NCBI GenBank assembly: GCA_014526335.1
Contig: JACTAT010000016.1
Location: 2,307,901-2,371,900 of the forward strand
Reading direction: 5' to 3'
From: Chrysaora quinquecirrha
Taxonomy: Eukaryota > Cnidaria > Scyphozoa > Semaeostomeae > Pelagiidae
Length of the DNA stretch: 64,000 nucleotides
The translations under genes were made by a program, and so were the position numbers. The notes beneath the pieces are model-generated. The model made no database searches. It was not told the DNA's origin and saw only the letters and a list, made by a program, of their open reading frames with translations. Below are positions 57,483-64,000 of this stretch, one piece after another. The number at the start of each line of letters is the position of its first letter. Within the stretch, counting starts at the first letter, position 1.

Positions 57483-59403
57483 GATCTAGTCTAAAACACC
57501 ACACGAGTCGGAACACGAGTGAACACGAGTGAACACAAGTGAACACGAGTGAACACTAGTCGAACACGAGTGAACACGAATGAACACGAGTCGAACACGA
57601 ATGAACACGAGTGAACACGAGTCGAAAACGAGTGAACACGAGTCGAAAGCGAGTGAATACGAGTCAAACATGAGTGCACGAGTCAAATACGAGTAAACAT
57701 GAGCAAAAACAAGCGAATAGGAATGAAAAAGAATAAAAAAATTGTGGAGCACGAGTGGAAAAAATGTAAACATGGTACTGTAGAATATTGATAATACATG
57801 AAGTGCATCGATATAAGGGAAAGCTACCTACTTTCATATCCAGGCGTACCTTAAATAAGCAATCTAACGTCCTCTCTTGTAGAAACGCCCCTGTCAAATA
57901 CTGTAAACGCCTCAACTTCGAAGTAAGGCTCAGGGGTTTTTCTGATTCGGAAGGAATAGCCCATTCAACTAGGGCCTCGTTTTCAAAAAAAGTGAAAACT
58001 GGATCAAAAGGAAATTCAGACTTCAGATTCGAATTCAGCACCTTCTTTTTAGTGTTGAGACAAATTTTTACGCTTCTAGTCCTTACGATGTTGATTCTAT
58101 AACGACTAAAAGTTTGAAAATTTATAAGGGATTTTACCGTGTAAAATGATTGAGGATGTAAAACTTCACCCCCAGCGATTTTTCACGGTCAAATCCATTA
58201 TAGAATTTCAAATTTTTAACACCTATAAAATCAATATCTTAAGGACTAGAAGCACAATACTTTTCCTCGAAATTAAAAAACACAGACTAAATTCGAATGT
58301 GAAGTCGAAATTTCTCTTTTACAAAATTTTCAATTTTTTTGATAACGAGGCCTGTAGTTGAAATGGTCTATAGAAATGGGCTGATATCGGGGACTCATTA
58401 AAAGTATCTCACTCTTGAACAATGACGAAGTTGAACAATCACAGCAACAATGATATGAATCACAATCACCATTACATCCAGGTGCTACCAGTCGTTAGGG
58501 AACACTCGAAACAAACGAGAATGTCAGAAGCTAAAAAGTTTCGTCTAGCATTTTTTCTAATAATAATAATTTAAGCAAATAATAAGTATCTAAATATTAA
58601 ATCTAAAAACAAACTAAAGTTTCTATTCATTTTTTAGTTTAGTTAAAATATGGTCGATTCTTTTCACTCATTTAATTTATTAACCCTTTATGGGCCACAG
58701 TTGCCATATGGCAACTAAATATTGAATTGCATTTATTTTGTTCCAGTTGATCGGGTAAGCCTAAATTTGAGTAATAGTATCTTTAGTCAACATTGTAGGC
58801 CTAAGTTCACAGCGTTTTCGGCATGGTGGATGCTCTGAAGCAAAGGGTTTGAAAATTTTTGGCGAAGATGTCGAAAATTTTTCGTAATGGCCTAAATTTT
58901 GGCCTAATTTAAAAATCTAAAACTTTAATTTTCGTAAAGCTAGATGCTTTGGACTGGGAAAGTAAGTACTTTTCTTGTAGCATTTTGAAAGCACTTTCAT
59001 TTGGCCTAGCCGTCAAAACCATGAAGTCTACGAAGGAGCTGTAAGGGGCAAAAGGCCTTGGGGGGAAATAAATTTTTTAAAAATCGCCCACGCCCCCCAG
59101 ACCAATTTTTTCACCGATTCTGTTTGTTTCTTACCTATATCTACTTTATTTGCAAATTTGAGTGCTCTATCACAAGTATTTCGAAAATCGGCCCACAAAG
59201 GGTTAAGTAAAAAAGTCGTATTCGATTGGTTCACCCGTTTTTACCTTGTCTACGCTTGCTTTTACATGTGCTCGACTCGTGTTCATTCGTGTTCACTCGT
59301 GTTCGACTTGTGTTCACTCGTGTTCATTCGTGTTCACTTGTGTTCACTCGAGTTCATTCGTGTTCACTCGTGTTCCGACTTGTGTGGTGTTTTAGACTAG
59401 ACC
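57483..59403. mobile_element. Foldback element with GAACACGAGT-array arms and 9-bp target duplication
   Basis: The 9-bp direct repeat CAAAAAATT lies at 57474-57482 and 59404-59412. Inside, GRTCTAGTCTAAAACACCAC begins both inverted arms. The arms continue as an array of GAACACGAGT and GAACACGAGTC units (about 57500-57680 left, 59275-59380 right). The centre (57950-58380) is itself an inverted repeat around 58140. 9-bp duplication and long repetitive arms fit Mutator-like foldback elements. No transposase. A piggyBac-like MITE is nested at 58684-59202. Confidence 0.85.
58684..59202. mobile_element. piggyBac-like MITE
   Basis: TTAA on both sides (58680-58683, 59203-59206) with inverted ends CCCTTTATGGGCC and GGCCCACAAAGGG, one mismatch in 13. 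It is 519 bp and non-coding. Its first bases, CCCTTT, match the larger element at 29192-33492. Confidence 0.85.
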
Positions 59404-59842
59404 CAAAAAATTCGTTCATCTGTGAAATTATTCTATATAAATTGAAAAGCGGGAGATTCAATTATGCAGCCATTCTAAATAGTTTAAAATTAGCTTCCTT
59501 ATTATTGAATTTCTCGCTCAGAGACTAACATAGCTGGATATTAAACCTTCAATGAAGCTATGAAATGTCATGAGATTTTATTTCAACGTCCAGAATAAAC
59601 TTCATGGGTTTTGTTATTGAAATGTGAAAATTGGTTAATCCAATCCAACTTCTAAAGCATTGAATTGTTTGATGTTTTGTTATTGTTCATAAATTTCCTT
59701 GTCAGACTTCTCTAGGGGGTGTGGTATACTATAGAGGGGATTTCTGAAATTCCCAATTGTTTTAAAATTTGTAATTGAATTAAAATTAACCAAATTAGCA
59801 AAAATTATTTGTGTTCTCCTACTCATTCTATTGCATCGGACC

Positions 59843-60263
59843 CGGGCGCAAACCATGCCAATATATTGACCAACATCGCAGCAAAAAATTGTTGGCCAAC
59901 ATGTTGGCACGGTTTGCTATAGATGTTGGCCAAATATACAACATGTTGTTGACAAAAAATGTTGGCCAAAATTTTTATCGATTTGTGCAAAATTGATGTG
60001 TTGGTACGGTTTGCTATGTCTCTGTTGGCACAACATTTTCAATTTTGGTCATTATTTTGGAGACCCTTAAATGGTTAATAGATTTAAGCTGGCGAGCAAA
60101 AAACAAACAGCTGCTTTCTTTTCGATACTTTTTGCAAAAGATCATTTGTAGACGACGTCACCAAACCAAAGCATCTCAGATGATGGTATGGCAAACCATG
60201 CCAATATGTTAGCCTATTTTCAGCCAACATGTTTGCCAATAATTTTGGCACAGTTTGCGCCCG
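59843..60263. mobile_element. 421-bp MITE with CGGGCGCAAAC ends
   Basis: Inverted ends CGGGCGCAAACCATGCCAA and TTGGCACAGTTTGCGCCCG. The interior repeats GTTGGCCAACATGTTGGC and GGTTTGCTAT words in both orientations. No clear target duplication. Confidence 0.7.
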
Positions 60264-60659
60264 CCTTACTGTTACGGAAAAGGAACCCACTGCTGGGTAG
60301 TTGAAAGGATACATTGAATTGGAGCTGGATCAAGTTTCCAATCTCTGTAATTACAAACTTTGTTTCTTCTGTCTGTTATGATCAGCAAAAGATTTGTCTT
60401 ATCAACTGCAGCTACCGTGTAATTTTTTTGGCAGATGTCTTTTGCAGTGCCTTAAAGAAAAAATTCAAGATAACGAGTTGTCCATTAATGCATGAATTTT
60501 TTTGTAATTTTTACTCTTCATCTGTCATTGTGAATTATTTTTAGAATTTTAGCTCTAAAAATCATGCACTTTCAGACTTTCAAAATAAAAATGGACTTTC
60601 AAAAGTAAGAATGTTGCCGGAATATGTTTGGAAATTGCTTCTCGTTTGCATTTATGCAT

Positions 60660-60740
60660 TTTGATACCATTCCATAATTCCATTCCATAATTCCATTCCA
60701 TCATTCCATCATTCCACTCCATTATTCCATAATCCATATA
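60660..60740. repeat. (ATTCC)n pentamer tract
   Basis: CATTCCATAATTCCATTCC-type repeats over about 80 bp. Confidence 0.85.
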
Positions 60741-61475
60741 TGAAAGATAGCCCCCCTCTTTTCATCTCGGCAAGCCTGTGTCGTGACTGTATCACTATTC
60801 AGGAAATGTTGATGAACTGAATGCAGCTTCGTATAAATACTAATATAGGGTGTTCCAAAATGGTATAAGTACTAGCTAATATAGGGTGTTATTTCAAATA
60901 GCGTGGGGGGTGTTTCACATCCCACTCTAAAAATAGCCCTTTTTACAGCTAGAGCAATGAAACTTGGCACAGACATTGACTAGTGCATTACAAGAAATTT
61001 GGATCAATGGGGCATTTCCAACTTCAATTAAGAGGAAAATGACGTCATAATTAAAACATGCTATTGACGTCAGTCAAAAATCGGCCTTCCTTAACCCTAC
61101 AAAGTCATATATAGCTGGGAGACCCCATTATAAAATCTCTGTTTTAAGCCTAAAGGTCATGAAAAGTGGTAGAATTACACGCTTTTGCATCTTTTGAATT
61201 TCAAATTGGGCTCCCACGTGACCAATTTTTGACTTCATTCTTAAAATTGAAAAGAATCACGACCTTATTTCGAGATCACACGGCCGTCTTCAGTTAACAT
61301 ATTGCATGCACAATGTTAATAGGGAATTCACCATGTTCTGAAAGCAATTTACAGCATATCGATGTATAGAGGAAAAGTGAAACATGGTAATATTGCAACT
61401 CTTCGGGTCATCGTCATTTTTCCATTTATGTCTGTAATATCCAAGACCAGCCAATAAAAGTATTCATATAGTTAC
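60741..61475. other. Unassigned sequence
   Basis: Contains an ATATAGGGTGTT duplication (60844, 60879) and several TGACGTCA-like words. No gene recognised. Confidence 0.35.
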
Positions 61476-61612
61476 CTGCATAAGGAAGCATTGTTGCATT
61501 TAGCTTGAAATAATACATTTCCTTCACGCAATTGTAATACTTCGTTGCTGATGTCTGTGCTTTAACGTCATTGCTTGCATACATTATGCTTAGCAGAGCA
61601 CCACTGAATATA
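61476..61612 (-). CDS. Candidate membrane-protein exon, family unknown
   Basis: Acceptor CTGTTTTTCAG, donor GCAG/GTAACTAT. Encodes IFSGALLSIMYASNDVKAQT, then KYYNCVKEMYYFKLNATMLP. A hydrophobic start completes the helix begun in the exon at 61821-61864. The joint codon phase (2 + 1) is exact. An extracellular-type loop with Cys and an N-glycosylation motif (NAT) follows. The general look is that of a small multi-pass protein, but I do not recognise the family. Confidence 0.45.
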
Positions 61613-61820
61613 CTGAAAAACAGCATTAAAATGAATTTTGGAATGTAAACCAACATCTCAACTAACAGGTTGATTGCAAAATAGCTACTCAAAATAATGT
61701 GTCGTGTCGTTTCTTGCCTTGAACTAAATACTTTCTCAACATTGGAGCTTCTTCTAGTCAGGGTTGTGCAAGGGAAGGCAATGAAGTTTAATGACAAATA
61801 GAGCAAAAATGTCATTTTAC

Positions 61821-61864
61821 CTCAACACCGACTGGAAAATGCAATAAATGCATCCAAAGATGGC
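61821..61864 (-). CDS. Candidate membrane-protein exon upstream of 61612
   Basis: A 44-nt exon, acceptor TTTCTTTAG and donor GAG/GTAAAAT, encoding AIFGCIYCIFQSVL plus two bases. Spliced to 61476-61612 it yields one continuous transmembrane segment of about 25 residues. Confidence 0.45.
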
Positions 61865-61998
61865 CTAAAGAAAATGAAATGTAAATTTAGCGCTATGTGC
61901 CATGTAAGCTTTGTACCACTAGGCCTTCATATGACAAGTTCAGGGATACGTTTCTGGTTATCGAGAACGACATTCCCTGGGAAAGAGAAGATGATTAA

Positions 61999-62709
61999 AT
62001 GAGGAAAACACATTTCAGACTAGATTGTAAACTTATAAAGACTTTCATTTGCGAATCACAGATCAAAGTACAGCTTTGTTTCGATGCCTACCTTTATGGA
62101 TTAGATACTTTGCTACGATATGATTATTCCAGGGAACCAAGAATCCGCGTAGGGGATAAATTGTTATACTATACTGTAATCACGAGAACGCATAGCCTCA
62201 GGTTTGCTGTGATCGAATGATAGGGGATTGAGAATCCTTTTAGCGAAAATCTTATCATTTTTATTAAGTCAACTGTGAATAACACAGAAAACAAATAAAC
62301 CCCATTTGTGCTAATGAACCATCTGAAGAATATCCCGATAAGAGCTAATCACCTCAATAAACCTGTCGATGCAAGCAAAGATAGAATCATACGCAGAGCT
62401 GGTCGACAGCCTTGTTATTTATTAAATGCCCTTAGTGATACAATTGACCCTCATGAACAAACTATAATGATTTCTTACAATAGGAAAGGAATTGAGGATC
62501 AGAGAATGCTAATGAAGAACAGCAAGTCAACGAATTTTAAGGAAGAGAACAATCTTGGTGAAAATTGTGTGAAAAATGATCCTATAATAAATCAGAATTG
62601 GGGTCATCTCGATTTCGGACATGCTGCTTCAACATGTTCGAAACGAGCGAACATGTCCAATGGAGAGAGAGCAGTGTTGTCCCTTTTAAGTGAATTATGT
62701 AGATTATGA
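61999..62709 (+). other. Two adjacent open frames, not recognised
   Basis: Frames at 61999-62220 (73 codons, YSREPRIRVGDKLLYYTV) and 62308-62709 (133 codons, IIRRAGRQPCYLLNALSDTI, SKRANMSNGERAVLSLLSEL). The second is longer than expected by chance in such AT-rich DNA. No motif, splice partner or repeat context identifies either. Confidence 0.3.
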
Positions 62710-62754
62710 AATATAAATTATAACTCTTATTATCCATGTGAATGGTCCAAAGGA

Positions 62755-62990
62755 AAAAGCCAAGGGTAACCATCGGGCAACCATCAGGTAACCATACAGG
62801 TAACCATCCTGTTATGTACTTTTCAAATGGATTTAGCAAGAGTAGCCATGGTTAACCACTGGTAATCATAATACGTAAAAGGAATATGATAAGCCATTTA
62901 TTTATCATGGTTACCCGTGCTAACCCGGCTAACTCCATACAAAAAGCATATAAATTATGGTTACCAGTATGGTTACCCGAAAATTCTAAG
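62755..62990. repeat. GGTAACCAT-type interspersed and inverted short repeat
   Basis: GGTAACCATC recurs at 62764-62815 and, inverted, as ATGGTTACC at 62907-62977. No ends or duplications were defined. Confidence 0.5.
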
Positions 62991-64000
62991 CTCTATGTCT
63001 GCATTCAACATGGCAGCTTAATAATATTAAGGGTGAGGCATTAGGGTGGGTGTTCTTTTACTAATATACTGTAGACTTGTATGGCCTTTGAATTCTGAAT
63101 GTGAATTTAAGAGACAAATCAGTGATTTGTACATTTGTTTGAAAACCCAATGTCCTTTCAGAAAGTATGTCATACAGACAAGCTTGGATAAAACATTTGC
63201 AAGAAAACCTCTTTTCCAAGGAAAACGGGCTTTTGTAGCGGTTTTCTTTTTTAATAAACCCTATGGACCCCCTTTATTTCCAGACCATTGTTGGTAGTAC
63301 AAAAGGGCCTTCTTTGAAATAAAATTGTAATGGACCTGAAGTGGTAAACCATACAGTAGATATTTACAAAACTTTTTAACCTCTCAGATATTTTTTCTGG
63401 ATTGTAACTTGTAACGTCTCCCTCATTCACATGGCATTATGACGTAAAATCTAGTGATGACCTACGTTTGTTATCTTGGGTGCGTTGCTGCTGCCTTCGT
63501 TCACTTCGCTGCATTCTGCTTGTTCGTCAAGAATAACGTATCTGGAAAGTGTTTCATTGTTTATATATTTGACATTCTAAACTCCTAGTTAAAAATAACA
63601 TATATTAATATGTAAAAATGATCAATTATCAGCAAAAGGCAAAAAAACATTCTGAACCCACTTTTTAAAAATTAATCGTTGCACAAGATCCCTCATAACG
63701 TTTCCTTCTGTAAGCCCAAAAAATCTTTTCATCTAAAATAAAATTTTGGATTGCATTTAGAAATGGAACAAGTTTTACCAAACACTAAAAAATAACAGAA
63801 TGGAGCTAAATCGCAACTGATAATCGCAAATAATCGCAAATCCTATAAATTGGCCATTATCAAGCGGCATATTTAAATAGATGAGGACTTCAATGAATAA
63901 TTTCATATTAATTTGTTATTCAGTTGAGAGCAATGGCGTAAAGAAGGCCTATCAATACATTGGGATCAGTAAAAAAAGAAAAAAGAATTCAATATTTATG
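62991..64000. other. No recognised feature
   Basis: Short frames only, no element ends seen. Confidence 0.4.

Noticed and set aside
57486..57773. Cys/Ser/Val-rich frames over the GAACACGAGT array
   Set aside because: They are translations of the decamer array forming the foldback arms.

Overview
The window is animal nuclear DNA, AT-rich and intron-bearing, and most likely from a marine invertebrate such as a cnidarian. This rests on the mix of element types (BEL/Pao, a Penelope-type GIY-YIG fragment, a jockey/CR1-like LINE, PIF/Harbinger, piggyBac-like, hAT-like MITEs and tRNA-derived SINEs) and on two recognisable host genes. No bacterial features are present. Most long reading frames are transposon-derived or lie in tandem repeats.

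Host genes. (1) A UCHL3-type ubiquitin C-terminal hydrolase is on the minus strand. I could reconstruct five consecutive coding exons from splice sites and matching phase (35295-35377, 21649-21696, 21424-21499, 19880-19938, 19583-19669). They give the C-terminal half, including the catalytic His and Asp. The N-terminal half with the catalytic Cys was not found. The intron between the first two exons is about 13.6 kb and packed with mobile elements. (2) A PAM17-like gene (mitochondrial presequence-translocase motor subunit) is on the plus strand, with three exons at 44122-44543, 46342-46471 and 46912-47112. The conserved frame of the middle exon does not fit the canonical splice sites by one base on each side. 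Weaker candidates are two phase-matched membrane-protein exons on the minus strand (61821-61864, 61476-61612), a terminal exon at 55971-56113, and two acidic open stretches.

Layout. 1-4500: mostly featureless, with one 544-bp inverted-repeat element. 4501-9060: a low-quality homopolymer patch, then ORF-poor AT-rich sequence ending in a decayed hexamer array. 9927-18278: a stack of nested elements between inverted repeats, containing a smaller TIR element, a hAT-like MITE, a LINE fragment and a truncated BEL/Pao element. 19583-35377: UCHL3 exons and introns. The large intron holds a Penelope fragment, three copies of a tRNA-derived repeat with long AT-rich tails, a hAT-like MITE with perfect 8-bp target duplication, and a 4.3-kb piggyBac-like foldback element with two further elements inside it. 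35738-39058: a complex palindrome with four copies of a tiny hAT-like MITE at occupied, empty and apparently excised sites. 39288-39751: a MITE with a 9-bp target duplication. 39761-43870: another ORF-free AT-rich stretch ending in low-quality sequence. 43875-47112: a SINE and PAM17. 47196-60740: inverted-repeat elements, minisatellites, hAT-like MITEs, a Harbinger transposase split by a MITE, a long (AT)n tract, paired tRNA-like repeats and a 1.9-kb foldback element with decamer-array arms and a 9-bp target duplication. 61476-64000: candidate exons and unassigned sequence.

The main interest is non-autonomous elements: shared internal palindromes among four hAT-like MITEs, foldback elements with tandem-repeat arms, and an inverted duplication that records MITE insertion and apparent excision.
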